From: Diplolepis rosae
Lineage: Eukaryota > Arthropoda > Insecta > Hymenoptera > Diplolepididae
Length of the DNA: 64,000 bases
NCBI GenBank assembly: GCA_030998225.1
Contig: JAPYXD010000555.1
Coordinates: 4,402,001 to 4,466,000, forward strand
Reading direction: 5' to 3'
The notes beneath the pieces are model-generated. The model was not told the DNA's origin. It ran no database searches and saw nothing but the letters and a program-made list of their open reading frames with translations. The number at the start of each line of letters is the position of its first letter. The first letter of the stretch is position 1. The position numbers and the translations under genes are program-made. Shown one piece after another: positions 1-14,200 of the stretch.

Positions 1-450
1 AAATTCTGAAAACATTTTTTGAAATCACACTAAGAAAAAACATCAGACCTAACGTATGAAAAAAAAAAATCCTCTGAAACAAGCTTTTAATCTTGGAAGT
101 AATGCTTACCTGGTAAAGCAGATTCCAATAGAGAACCTACTGATACTAACTCTGAATCCCTGTTTTTTATCAACCTTTATAGTCATCGAAAAGTGATTAA
201 GCATTTCGCTCTTTACACTTTTCAAAGTCGGGAATCCTATTTATTTAATTAAAAGTACCAAAACTCCTTGAAAAAAAATGTGATCGGTAAATAAAAGTAT
301 CCGAGTTTATTTTTTCATTATTAAATTTCTAGGACTTTGGTACTCTCTTATCCCGGACAATGCTGAAAATCGCATTTAGTTTACTTTCTGTAGAAAGTAG
401 CATAACGAGGTGTTTAGTTAGCTCTATCAGTACTTAAGTCTACATAGTTC
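1..450. other. Downstream flank of spenito, no gene seen
   Basis: AT-rich sequence with short A and T runs. I see no reading frame with coding character. It should contain the 3' untranslated region of the minus-strand spenito gene that stops at 451. Confidence 0.5.
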
Positions 451-3400
451 TTAGGCGCTACCTCCTTTAACTACGACTATTACCAGATGATCCTCCTTGA
501 GTCCGTCCTCGCTCAGACTGGGACATGTGCGCTTGAGAAGTTCTGTGGAGAAAGCACAAGGTGGAAAAGCGTAGAGAACTCCTGTACCCTCTGTATCTTT
601 GTTCAGAAGAGATATCACACCCGCAGCTTCTTTTTGCTTCAAATATGAAACTAAGTTACGTAAAGGCCTTGTCTGTACATTTGTATCATCGTTCGTGATA
701 GCAGCACTGGATCCCGCTAGTCCAAGGAAAATAGCGTGCGAACTAGATGTCTGGATCCTCTTCGAGACGTCATCCAATTTCGGCTGGTCGAGACGCAACC
801 TCTGAGTGATTCTTAACATGTGCTTTCCCTCTTCATCTTTCATCAAAGAGTCAATGATCTCTGTGTCTCCATCGGTAAGATGAAACTTGGCAGGGAAAAG
901 AGAGTTCTTGAGAATCAAGGCTCCTTGCCAAACTCCAATAGACTTTCTAGCCACATCTGAAAGTGTCCGAGCTGATGAGAGCATTCCTGACCTCGCCATT
1001 TCAGTATCAGAATCCGAGTCAATCGGCCTTCTTCTGGGAGATCTGGACCTTGAACGGTCAACTCCAGGTTCTCTAGATATGGATCTTCGCATTCCACGAC
1101 TTTCGTAATCAATTTCCCCACCAGGTCTTCTGTTCCACTCACCATCCTCGCGCATGTAACCTTCTGGATAACTTCCTCGATATCCACCACGACCTCCACC
1201 TCTTCTGTCATGCCAGGGTGCAGAGCCACGACCTCCTCGGAAACCCCTTCCTCCGTAGCCAAATTCACCTTCTGCAGCGTAAGGATCATAAGGCGATTCG
1301 TAATCAGCTGGGCGTGAACGGAATTCACCACCGTCCTCCGGGTACATCCTTGGTTTAAATCCAAATCCTGGTGTGACGTCTGCAAAGTCCACTCTTAATC
1401 TTCTTTCAGGCCCTCCTAATGGAAAACCTCGCATCTCCTTCACGGCGGCTTGAGCAGCATCGATGGAATCATAGAGGATGTAGGCATTGCTGTCTCCTTT
1501 TATGTAATCAATTTTCTTAATAGCACCAAATCTGTCGAATTCTCTTTCCAGTTGTGGAATTGATGTCCAAGGGCCAAGACCTCCAACCCAGATGCGGGTG
1601 GTCGGTGTTGCTTTTCCGTATCCAATCTTGCATTGGAATTTTCCAATGTACTGTCCAGAGAGTTCTACTTTGCATCTGTGAGCCATGTCAAGAGTTTGGA
1701 ATCGCACGAAGGCGTAGGCATTTCCAGTTCCTGGAGGAGGTCGTTTGATATCAATGTCATCTACGATTCCATATTTGCTGAAAATCCTCCGGAGTTCTTC
1801 TTCAGTAATATTGATCTCAAGATTGCCAGCGAAGAGAGTTCTGGTAGCAAGTGGATCGTCCTCAGGAGATACATGGTGTAGATAGTTAGGGAATTTATCC
1901 TTTTTGTTTTCTACTCGCTCAAATCCGTGAACTGGGTGTCGCACCATCATGTGACGAGGAGGTCCGTAGTGATGCGGGGGTCCGCCAGGGTGAACGTGGG
2001 GAGGACCATGATGCATGGGAGGTCTGATGAAATCGTGATGAGGCGGTGGAAGAGCCTCTCGCCTCATTTCTCGATGAGGTGGAATACCAACCGGAGGACC
2101 ATATACACGATCATACCTTTCAATCGGCCTGTGTCGGTCGGTTGGGCCTGGTGATCTGGCGTAGTAACGATCATAATCAGGAGGTGTGATGGATCTGGGG
2201 CGACGGTAGGTGTCGGGGCGCTCGAAAACGGCGTCGACGAGAGCAAGTTTGTCGTAGATTACGACTCGTGGTTTTGCGTATTTGGCATCCCGTGCATCTT
2301 CGTGACTACGGAAACATACATAGGCCACTCTTTCGTCAAGCTCATGAGCAATTCTAATAGAAAACTCGCCGAATTTTTTATATTCACGATAGAGAGTGTC
2401 CTTGATCATCTCGTCACTGGCTTTCGGATGGATAGAACTAACGCAAAGAACCTTATAATACGCACGTTCGGGTGGAACATCACGCGCAGCTGCTCGATAG
2501 TCTTCTCGGTGAGATCCAGACTCGACATAACGAGCATGGGATGTTGCTCTACTAGGAGGAGTGGGACTCCTCGCTCCTCGACTTCGACGTCTCATTCTCT
2601 CTGGGGATATACGCTCGTCACTAGAGTCATCATACCTGAAAAAGAAAGACATTATTAATAATACGAACTTGTAAAAAGGTTGTTTATTTCAAACAGTCAA
2701 CAATTTCAATGGAATATCAACAAGAAATTTTTTATTTTTAAATCTAAAATATCCTCTAAGTTCAATTTGAATTTTCAGGACTATTGTAAAAATCTGTTTT
2801 GCACAAATTTCAGAGATTTAAAAAATAAAGCTGCAGAAATTTTGATACATATTGATAACAAAATAAATGAAATAAATTTTCAAAAATTAATTTTATTTTG
2901 AGTGTTACTGCACATTTTTCACAATTAGTCCTACAAAAACCGAAACTACCGGTGCTTTAATTAAAACCCATTCGCGACTTTTCCATCAAAGCTTCCACGA
3001 ATTAAGCATTGAATTAATTGACTCGCTTTTCCGTGTAATCAGTAATACGTGATAAAATTTATGAAAGTAATACATTTTTCACGAAAACAAAGTCATGTTC
3101 AGGCATTAACATAAATGTATGAAAACAATTAAGATTTGGAGGATAATCAATTTAAAACATGCAATACTTTTCCTTATTTTCTGGTAGAATTTCCCTTGCT
3201 GAAAATAAAACCTTGAAAGAACGAGACGTTCCTTTTGCTTGAAAACAATTTTAGAGTAATATGATCACCAAAGAGGACTTTCTAGCTCTACACGATATCG
3301 TGATTAGTACCCACTATATATCACAAAGGAAACAAAAAGCACTGAAGTAAACTTTGCTCACGTAGAACGTTTAAACCGTGTATCACGCACCTTTTTAGTA

Positions 3401-3754
3401 TTATCTATATTACAAATCGATAATTCGATACTCAGGCAACTGTTAACATGCATTCACAGTTCACAAGCACCAACACAAATCGAAAACTACAAAACAGAAT
3501 AGAACAGTAGAGTTCAATGTATTGATACACAGAACTCAAACCAACGCCAGTCGCCATTACGCATCTTGCGATAACGGATCATAACTGAAAGCCAGTTTTG
3601 CAGGTCTTGCACTCAAATTAGTTTATTGAAAATGTCAGATTGTCTGCAAATACAAGGAGAAAATTCTTTAACGTATACGAGCATACCGTCCGATTGAAGA
3701 TCTGCTCCGTTTCACGCGAGTAGGCGGAGTATCACGGCTTGTACTTCTTTTCAT
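451..3754 (-). CDS. nito: RNA-binding protein spenito / RBM15 (3 RRM + SPOC)
   Basis: Two coding exons on the minus strand: 3754-3687 and 2635-451, giving 750 residues. The ATG at 3754 opens MKRSTSRDTPPTR, and the first exon ends CG before a GTATGC donor. It joins an acceptor at 2636 to read SIGR-YDDSSDER in frame. A methionine at 2652 lies inside the acceptor pyrimidine tract and is not the start. Visible domains are an Arg/Ser-rich N-terminus, RRM1 near residues 82-158, RRM2 near 288-365 (RTLFAGNL), RRM3 near 370-442 (RIWVGGLGPW), a Gly/Arg-rich stretch and RS segment, and a C-terminal SPOC domain from about 585 (VWQGALILKNSLFPAKFH). Known family role: spenito/RBM15 proteins are nuclear subunits of the m6A methyltransferase complex that recruit it to RNA, and in flies act in Sex-lethal splicing and Wnt signalling. 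Family assignment is firm; the role here is inferred from homologues. Confidence 0.95.
2636..3686 (-). other. Single intron of spenito
   Basis: GT-AG intron between the two coding exons. The sequence is AT-rich and I see no repeat or nested gene in it. The 40 bases next to the acceptor are T-rich when read on the minus strand. Confidence 0.7.
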
Positions 3755-4097
3755 GTTATTTCGTATCTTAACCGTGATCTTGTGCCGGTCGTCCCGTGGA
3801 ATCCCAATCATCAACGCTGACTATTGTATTGAGAGCGATCGATGAACAATAACACAAAATAAGTATAATTTATTAAAGCCAGACTGATGAATATTTCCGC
3901 ACAACACAATTCAACGCCCTTTTTACAGCCTACTGCTTCTCTTCTGACAACAAAATGGCGCTGACTTCTTTACATAGCGGATGCCAATGCCAGTGCCAGT
4001 CACGGGGATGAAGTCTAAATGCTATGAGTTAGAAACACAGAAGATTTGAATACACGGCTATGCGACATCTGGTAGCCGTTGGCACTTTCAACTTTAA
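3755..4097. other. 5' flank of spenito
   Basis: Presumed 5' untranslated region and promoter of spenito on the minus strand. It is locally richer in GC around 3780-4010, with ATGGCG on the plus strand near 3954. No TATA box or coding exon can be supported. Confidence 0.4.
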
Positions 4098-4258
4098 AGG
4101 AGGAATTACACCTCTGCATGCAGGCATTATGCATGCAAGTTACCATAGTAACATACAAGAGAGAAAGAGACTGACTATTTTCCTATTTCTTTCCCACTAA
4201 TATGTTACCATGGTAACCTGCATGCATAATTCCTGCATGCAGAGGTGTAATTTCTCCT
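4098..4258. mobile_element. Palindromic MITE with TAA duplication
   Basis: A 161 bp inverted repeat. The left end reads AGGAGGAATTACACCTCTGC and the right end is its near-perfect complement. Arms of about 60 bp include TTACCATAGTAACAT and TTACCATGGTAAC. Both outer flanks are TAA (4095-4097, 4259-4261), the 3 bp TWA duplication typical of PIF/Harbinger elements. Superfamily is inferred from the duplication only. Confidence 0.75.
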
Positions 4259-4261
4259 TAA

Positions 4262-4619
4262 GGCCATGGATCAATCGGACCACGTGACTAAATCATACAT
4301 TTATTCGTTCATGTAAGATAACTTTTTTAATTTACAATGTATCTTTCTGATAATTTGGGAAACGTAACAAAAGATAATAAAGCACGTCTGTTAACTTCTT
4401 TTTAGTAAAAATTTTGAAAAAAATTCGAAAACTTATCGACAATTACAGTTAACTGTAAAAATTTTTGCAAAATTTTCACTCATACAAAGTTGACAGACGT
4501 TCTCTATCGTGTTCTGTAGTATTTTCCAAATTTTCAGGAAGATATTTTGTAAAAGAAAAAAGTTATCTTACACGAACTTTTACAGGAATTTGGACACGTG
4601 ATCTGGTTGATCCATGGCC
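4262..4619. mobile_element. TTAA-flanked MITE, copy A
   Basis: Terminal inverted repeats start GGCCATGGATCAA and end TTGATCCATGGCC, each directly flanked by TTAA (4258-4261 and 4620-4623). The arms continue through CACGTGA to AAGTTATCTTACACGAAC. A second full copy lies at 14988-15345 and a one-ended fragment at about 5546-5576. TTAA duplication fits piggyBac-type mobilisation; no transposase is visible. Confidence 0.8.
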
Positions 4620-4623
4620 TTAA

Positions 4624-4933
4624 TGGTACATTTAAGGTGAGATCCCATGGTAGCGGGAAACGCAAAGCAGAAAACACACAGCCAATTACAGAAAATCTTT
4701 AGATATCTTTCTTCTTTACGGTATTCTGTAATTGGTTGTTCGTTTTTTGCTTTGCGTTTTCTGCAGTCATGTGATGGCACCTTTATACCTCTGTCTGCTT
4801 GACCGGTGTGGGCAGAAAATACATAAAAGGAGACAGACAGTGTAAAATTGGACAAAAAGAAACCGTCTGTCTTTTTTGCTCTTATGTATTTTCTGTCCGC
4901 ACCGGTCAGGCAGACAGAGGTATAAATGCACCA
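4624..4933. mobile_element. GGTGCAT-ended MITE, copy A (interrupted)
   Basis: Inverted repeat with ends TGGTRCATTTATACCTCTG and CAGAGGTATAAATGCACCA, flanked by TAA on both sides (4621-4623, 4934-4936). The arms contain a GACCGGTGTGGGCAGAAAAT-type block. Its left arm is split after TGGTACATTTA by the 4635-4782 element. A second, uninterrupted copy in the opposite internal orientation lies at 29692-29860. Confidence 0.75.
4635..4782. mobile_element. PIF/Harbinger-type MITE nested in the previous MITE
   Basis: Ends AGGTGAGATCCCATG and, reversed, AGGTGCCATCACATG, with inner arms AACGCAAAGC / GCTTTGCGTT and CCAATTACAG / CTGTAATTGG. It is flanked on both sides by TTA (4632-4634, 4783-4785). The host sequence reads continuously across one TTA, which shows a clean insertion. 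The ends resemble those of the 5 kb element at 22806-27846, so it is likely a small relative. Confidence 0.8.
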
Positions 4934-4936
4934 TAA

Positions 4937-6660
4937 TACATAATCTTAAACCTTCTGGCCAGCGAGCCTCGATAGGGTATGAATGGAAGTCAATGCGTGA
5001 CATTATGTGATGTAGCGCTAGTTCGGTGCACTGATTGGTTACAATCAGCGATGAATGTGAATCTGGCAGAATATGTGAGCGTGTAGTTTTGTAAAGAGTG
5101 ACTCTGTTAAAATCATTCTCAATTCTCAATTCTGATCGTGAAGAATTGTTGTTTCCTCTGAATTAAGAGTTCGTCGTCTGAACTCAGACTTCACCTTTTT
5201 ACTTTTTCGATCACGAGTATGTAGATTGTTCTTCCGGACTGAGCCGAACATTTTTAAATTAATAATAATTATCAAGTTTATTCAACGAGCCAAAGGGTTT
5301 TTATTTCTATTTCAAAATCTCCCGGTTTATTTTAATAATTTGACCGACAGGACCCACCAATCACAAACTTGCGAGCTGTCGCACCTGCGCGGCTCGTGAC
5401 AATTTGCCGACTCACACGATAATAACATATTTGAATTACACAGTCTAAACTTTCCCGCTGCCTATTTGAAACTTTGAAATGTTTCACGAGATCCCAAAGT
5501 TTTTTGTAAAATAAAATGTTTATTTTAAATAAACTTCATCAGGAATTTGGTCCGTGGTCTGGTTGATCCATGGCCTTAATTTCTTGTTGACAAGAACGGG
5601 CACAAATGATTTTCAAATTACAAAAATGCAACTCCTGAGTACATTACAAAAAGTCTTATGATAAGCTTTAAAAAGCAACCCACTTTATTTAATTAAAAAA
5701 TTAAGAACTTTCAAGTATATAAAAATATTATAAATACATATAGATAAGTTTATAAACAAATGCTTGTTGGCAAAGTTTCATGAAGAACGATCCCTTTTTT
5801 GTTGATATCCCCAACCCAAAATTCCTATTTTTTTATGTACTTAGAGATTAGTCATGTCGTGGAATTTTTCGGAAGCGAGTATATAGTGTTTGGAACTTAG
5901 ATACTGATTTCAAGCCGCGAGTTATATTCCGGTAGTTTTATGAAGCAAGATTTTCGGTCATAAATATCAGACCTGCAACATATAAATTAATGATGTATCC
6001 TTTGTCAAGGTATGAAATCGAAGTTCTCGTAGATGAACATGAATAGCTCTTGAATTACCATCACTTCTTAAAATCAATGGGAAAATAATTTATATCCAAT
6101 GATTTTTATTTACAAGATTTTTTATAAAAAAGAAAATAAATAACTGGAGTATTATTTACATACATGTTATATTTCCACTTGTTGGAATAAAACGGAATCA
6201 AATCAAATAGAAAAATAACTGCCCCCCTAAATTATAAAAACTAATTCGTATTGTTATACACTAAATTTAAAGTAATTGTAGTCACACCGATTAGAATCGA
6301 TGTTACACAAATTATGATTTTATAAAGGCAACATTTTGTTCTATTGTACAATCCTAATTATCCTATCTTATTTAATAAATCACATAACTCTTAAGAGATG
6401 TTATCGTCGGTAAGGTATGTATCAGATACTCCGTTTCACTTTAACTCTTTTATTGGTAGGACTTCATATATCAGACTTTTTATTTGACGGAAAAAACAAT
6501 AGATTCCCATAAATTGATTGGGGAATGTTTCGGAAAATATGAGGACGTTGCACGTCGCCCCGAATCAATTTAAGGAAATCTGTTGTTTTTTTCAGAGAAA
6601 TGAAATGTCGGACAAATGAACACCTATCTTTTATTCACAACTTTTCAGTCTTTTATTTCT
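4937..6660. other. Intergenic region between spenito and TMEM209
   Basis: AT-rich DNA without a supportable gene. A fragment of the TTAA-type MITE (GGTTGATCCATGGCC near 5560-5576) is present. The part nearest 6660 should hold the TMEM209 3' untranslated region. Confidence 0.5.
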
Positions 6661-9355
<2,695 letters not shown>

Positions 9356-10305
9356 TCTTAATAAAATTTGTTAAAACATTCAATTGAAAGGAATTTACAT
9401 AAAATGAATATGAGGAAACATTTTTCCGCGTGAAAATCGCTCTGATGCAAACATTTTTAGGTTAGATTTTACTAACCCACATATAATTTGCTCATTTTCA
9501 AAAAATATTAATTTTTTTAGATATATCTTTCAATGGGTATTTTATAAAAAAGTATCTACATTTTTTTTATTATATATTTTTGATTTTGTGGTAAAAATAC
9601 TTGATATATGTGTAAAAGTAAAATTCCGTTTTGCAGCGTGGTTCCCTCTCTCAGCAACTTATTAAAAATGGCGGACATGGCAGAGAAGAGAGAACCGGAA
9701 ACCGGAGGTCGCGTCCACAGTGGAGTAGCGGACGGCCTGGAATTCAATGGAACCATGGGTAAAAGAGAATGAATATGAGCTAAGAGGGCATGGAGACTAG
9801 ATCTATCTAGTCTCCATGTATGAGGGCTGATGAGGGCTATGAGCTGCTGTGCTATACTGCTATGTGCTATGAGCCCCATAGCTCAATGGCTCATAGTATG
9901 AGTATGATTGTTATTAGAACTTGATGCAACTTGAGAATTGACAAGCGAGGAGCAAGGGAAATATCGAAATTATTCTGTTTTTTGAAATTTTAAGTATATC
10001 ATTAAAGATAAAAAGGTAATTTAGCAGCATTATTTATAAAATATTTCATTATAAGCAATCACTTTTAAAATTAAAGAATAACCTCAAATACTTAATTTTG
10101 GATTATTTATTCTTCTTAAAACATTTACTTTAACTTTTATTTAACGAAATAGCATGTTCTTAAACAACTTTCATACTGGTTAAATGAAATTACGTATTAA
10201 AATGCATGTAGTTTTAAAAAATTTAGTATATTAGATGATTAAAATGTACTTTGCGAAAAACAAATTTTAACTGTATTTGTAAATAATAATTTTTATTTTT
10301 TATAG
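9356..10305. other. Divergent promoter region of TMEM209 and mL42, with a small upstream ORF
   Basis: TMEM209 starts at 9355 on the minus strand and mL42 at 10306 on the plus strand. A GC-rich island at 9660-9760 is probably the mL42 5' exon. It holds a 34-codon frame (9668-9772) opening with two ATGs, MADMAEKREPETGG. The mL42 start codon directly follows an acceptor (TTTTTATAG then ATGAATAG), so an untranslated first exon is expected. 9780-9900 is a degenerate GAGCTATG-rich simple repeat. Confidence 0.5.
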
Positions 10306-10656
10306 ATGAATAGAGGTTTTTCTTTGATGAGATCATTGGTATCATCCAATCCGCATTCAAGAAATTTTAGCACACTACCTCCAGAAGTCATAATACATCT
10401 TGACAAGCAAACGATCGTCTGCTGGCATCCAGAACAACCTTTCCCATACGAATTCTCAAAACCATTACCTGAGAAAAAAGAACCATCAGTTTTGAATGTT
10501 GGACAAAAGGAAATTGATGAAATGTTTAGAGAATTAAAACCTGCAGCAATTGCAGATGAACTTGCCAAATTGACTCAAACTACAAAACACAGATGGTTTC
10601 CAAGAAGCAGAGATAGAAAGGCAAAGAAAACCAAACCTGATAGAGAATACTTGTAA
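10306..10656 (+). CDS. mRpL42: Mitochondrial ribosomal protein mL42
   Basis: Single coding exon of 116 residues starting at the ATG right after a TTTTTATAG acceptor. The N-terminus (MNRGFSLMRSLVSSNPHSRN) is basic and Ser-rich, as expected of a mitochondrial targeting sequence. The conserved family core follows: TIVCWHPEQPFPYEFSKPLP, then TTKHRWFPRSRDRK near residues 90-103, and a basic tail. The length agrees with animal mL42 (about 120-140). The product would be imported into the matrix and form part of the large mitoribosomal subunit. A polyadenylation signal AATAAA stands at 10723-10728. It is divergently oriented to TMEM209. Confidence 0.93.
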   Translation: MNRGFSLMRSLVSSNPHSRNFSTLPPEVIIHLDKQTIVCWHPEQPFPYEFSKPLPEKKEPSVLNVGQKEIDEMFRELKPAAIADELAKLTQTTKHRWFPRSRDRKAKKTKPDREYL

Positions 10657-11282
10657 AGCCTTTTTAAAAGAATCGTTGTGAAAACTACTTGTTGCTTCTT
10701 AAAATTAATGTAGAAATTTTGAAATAAATATTCTTGTATTTTAAAATGATTCTATATATTTCCATTCATTAATTTATTAAGTATTGATTATAAGTCACTG
10801 ATATAATATAGTATTCCTAATTAGTATTTTCAGTCTTTAGTAAATTAATATGTATGTACACTTTTACTTAATAAAATAACAATTTTTGTTCTACATTGTC
10901 AAATTATCGCAAATTGCACGATTATATTATTTCTAATAAATTGTACTTTCCAAAGTCAACAATAATTTAATTTGTTTAGAAAAATCTAAAAAATTACGCA
11001 TTATATTAGATAATTTTTCTTAAATATTTGATTCGATCTTTCAATATTTTTTTCCGTTTCTAATTAGAGCAATCAATTGAAAAATAAATAATTATTTACA
11101 TACTGTGATTATTAGCGAGTAGTAGTAATACTAGCCTACAATAATAACGTAATTGTCATTCATCATTGAGATCAGTTACAAGTAACTAAAACCATTATCT
11201 ACAATTCTTACTTTCCCATTCAAAATGAGATAAAATATCAGCCTCTATTTAATACTATCTTGAACAAAATACTAAAATTATT
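10657..11282. other. Convergent 3' region between mL42 and ANKLE1
   Basis: The 3' ends of mL42 (plus) and ANKLE1 (minus) face each other here. The DNA is very AT-rich, with no further gene or recognisable repeat. Confidence 0.6.
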
Positions 11283-14200
11283 TCATAAATGTTCAGGGAA
11301 AAGATGCCTTTCTCCCTCAACCATTAAAATTTCCATTGCTTTGTACAGTAAATATTTTCCCAACTCGCATTTCTCATTGTGCGTCCAGGTTGCGACCGTT
11401 CCGTAGTATTCTCCTCCTTTACAATTTCCTAAGTTGTCCAGACCTAGAGCATCGATCATTGCGGCCTCTCGAGTGTAAGCTTCTACTGGGATTGTGTTGT
11501 GAAACACATGTAAAACGACGACCCCCTGTTTTTCATTCCAGATTTCGAGAATCTGTTTCATCTTTTTATTCGAAACATCGACTGGTTCTTTCGAAACCCA
11601 AGTATGAAAAGCATCGTATAAATGAGCATAAGGTCTAGATCGTTTTCCTTTTCCAATATAGAAAATAGCCGAGAGAAAGGTTTGCCATTTTTGTTCCAAA
11701 TGAAGATTCGTGGATCGGTTGGGAAGGTCTTTTGTGATTCTCGAGTCTAAGAGAAGATAGTTGAAGGAGGCTTTAGTTAATCCCTCACGCCATCTTCGAG
11801 AAGGATCCGGTCTTGCAAATTCTTGAAATACTTTATTCTCCCAAGCTCTGTATGTTTCAAGATCCTTCTGCCAATCTAGAGAGAGTAAACTTGATTTAAT
11901 CGATTTTTTTTCGAGAACACCAGTTTGATTTTCCAAAGATAATGGTACATTATTAAAAATTTGTTTTTTGTCTTCTAGTTTCATCAGGCGCTTTAGATAG
12001 ACTCGATAGGTAGAGTTAGTGATTGGGCCTGGGTTTTCACCCAAGTCTGTGAGTCTCTGTCGAAGAATTTTCTTGTCTATGAGCAACATTTCCGGCGGCA
12101 GACTTGAAACTGCGAAAAATATTTTCATTGATTTGTGACTCTTACAAAGAGATAAAATTTGATAACATTGTAATGGAAAAATATTAATTTACATACCAGA
12201 TTCAGCCGTTGAGCAAGTATAAAATGACGTAAATTCCTCTTTGTTAATTGGAATACTGAAAATTTAAATAATTTTAAATTTTCAATAATGAAATGTCATG
12301 CTAAGAAAGTTTTTAACTAATGTACCTTCAGAACTAAGTTTTTTAAATCAGAAAGTCAGTAAATTTAAAAGCCTATTAATTTGGATTTCTTAAAAATTCA
12401 AGGTTTTCAAGTTTAAAAATATATTATATATATAATATAAATATATATAGTTACCACGAGGGTGTAATACAGAGACGACGTTCCATTAAAATGACGCCTT
12501 TTTCAGGATCTTTGTATTTATATTCTTCTTCGATGCTCACAAACGATTCAATACCAAGTCTAGAATATTAAATTATTTAACACTATAATTAATTTAATAA
12601 AGTTAATAATTCAATAAATTAAGTTAAAAAATAAGAATAATTTTGATTAAAAAACAGAAAAATAGTAATAGAAAATGTATTTACATGTTCAAGAAGCTTT
12701 TGTCTGTTAAATCATCTGTCATGAAACTCTCTTTTTTGTCTTCTCTCAAAGAATTTTCTATTTTCTCGATCTCTTTTTCGACTTTTGGTTCCGGACCAAA
12801 AGATTGTAATAAGTCATCAGAGAGATAAGATTTGTTATCTGATTCACAACCCAACGTATAATCACTAGCCCTAGATTTCAGATAATTAATCTTCACATTT
12901 TCTACTTTAGCTATTTTTTCAGTCAATATTTTGTCTTTGAAATCGCAACAGGAAATCGAATCGCTGTTTAGCTGAGAAATGCCATTTTCCAATGAAGTAC
13001 TAAGGCCTTTATCTTCTGCATTAGTCACTGATGTTGAAATTTGGCTTTCATTTCCCCCTGACAGTCTTGTACTCTGAACGTCATTATTATTGGATAAAGA
13101 GTCAAAATCTCCTGGCAAGTAGTTTTCTAGTTTCACTGCTACGTCTTTCAAATGCGACATTTTACTAGACGAACTGTAAACCCCACTCGAGTCTTCTGTT
13201 TCTTTACTTTTCATACTAGATTTAACTATCCTGCCCACACTTATTGGCTTTTTAAAATGAGAAAATGTTCTTCCGTTTGACGCTTTTGTACAGGCATTGT
13301 AAAAATTTCTTGGTAGTGATTTCGATACTTGAGCTGTTGCTTGACGATTTGTATTGTACACATTACTTTTTGTTTCGCAAGGTGTTTGCAAAACCATTTT
13401 TAGGAGAGGCTTCTTGACAACTTTTGGAGTTATGTGTTTCTTGAATGACGGTGATTTTTCTAAGTTTCTTTTTCTGTCGGGAGTAGAACGGATATTGCAA
13501 TTTGGAGATTTGCTGATGATGGAATTGTCCAAAGATTTCAAGACTTGTCTTTTAGTTAAAGGAGATTTTTCTAGGATTTTCTTTTGTTCAAAACGTGAAA
13601 TGATATTGCAATTGGGAGATTTACTGATGATAGAATGATCCACAGCAGTATATGCTGAATCTGATCTATAAAATGGACTTTTTGTTCGAAGTTGTTCTGC
13701 TTTTTGTGTTGAAGCCGCCTTGACTGGAGTCTTTTCTTCTTTCGAATTATACTTTAATCTTCCTCTGTTAGAATTTTGAGGAGATTCTGTATAAATTGTC
13801 AAACCACATTCGTCCTTGATGGGTATATTTTTACGATATGACGATGTCACTTTTGTAGGTGTTTTTAGTTTTCTCCCACAATTTTGTGGGATTGTCATTT
13901 TGGGCAACAATCGCATTCTTTTTTCGTACAAAGAAGCATCAGAATTATTTGTAGCATCGCTCTTCGTAATATCACTGGAGAAAGATGTAGAAAGACTCTT
14001 TATAATTCCACTAACAAGATGTTTTTCCTCTTTCTCAGTTTTCCCTTCAAAGTTGGCGCTGTTAATCTTTTCGGGCGTTTTTTCACATTCTTCTTTTTGC
14101 TTCAGGATGTTCTTATAGCTTTTTCTGAGAGTCACAAAATTTTCATTTAAAATGACTTGAGAGCTACGAGTACTTGAACCATCTTTTGATTTGATATTGA

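Noticed and set aside
9556..9879. Minus-strand 107-codon frame
   Set aside because: It is antisense to the GC-rich island before mL42, has no family resemblance and no splice logic; the TMEM209 start lies elsewhere.
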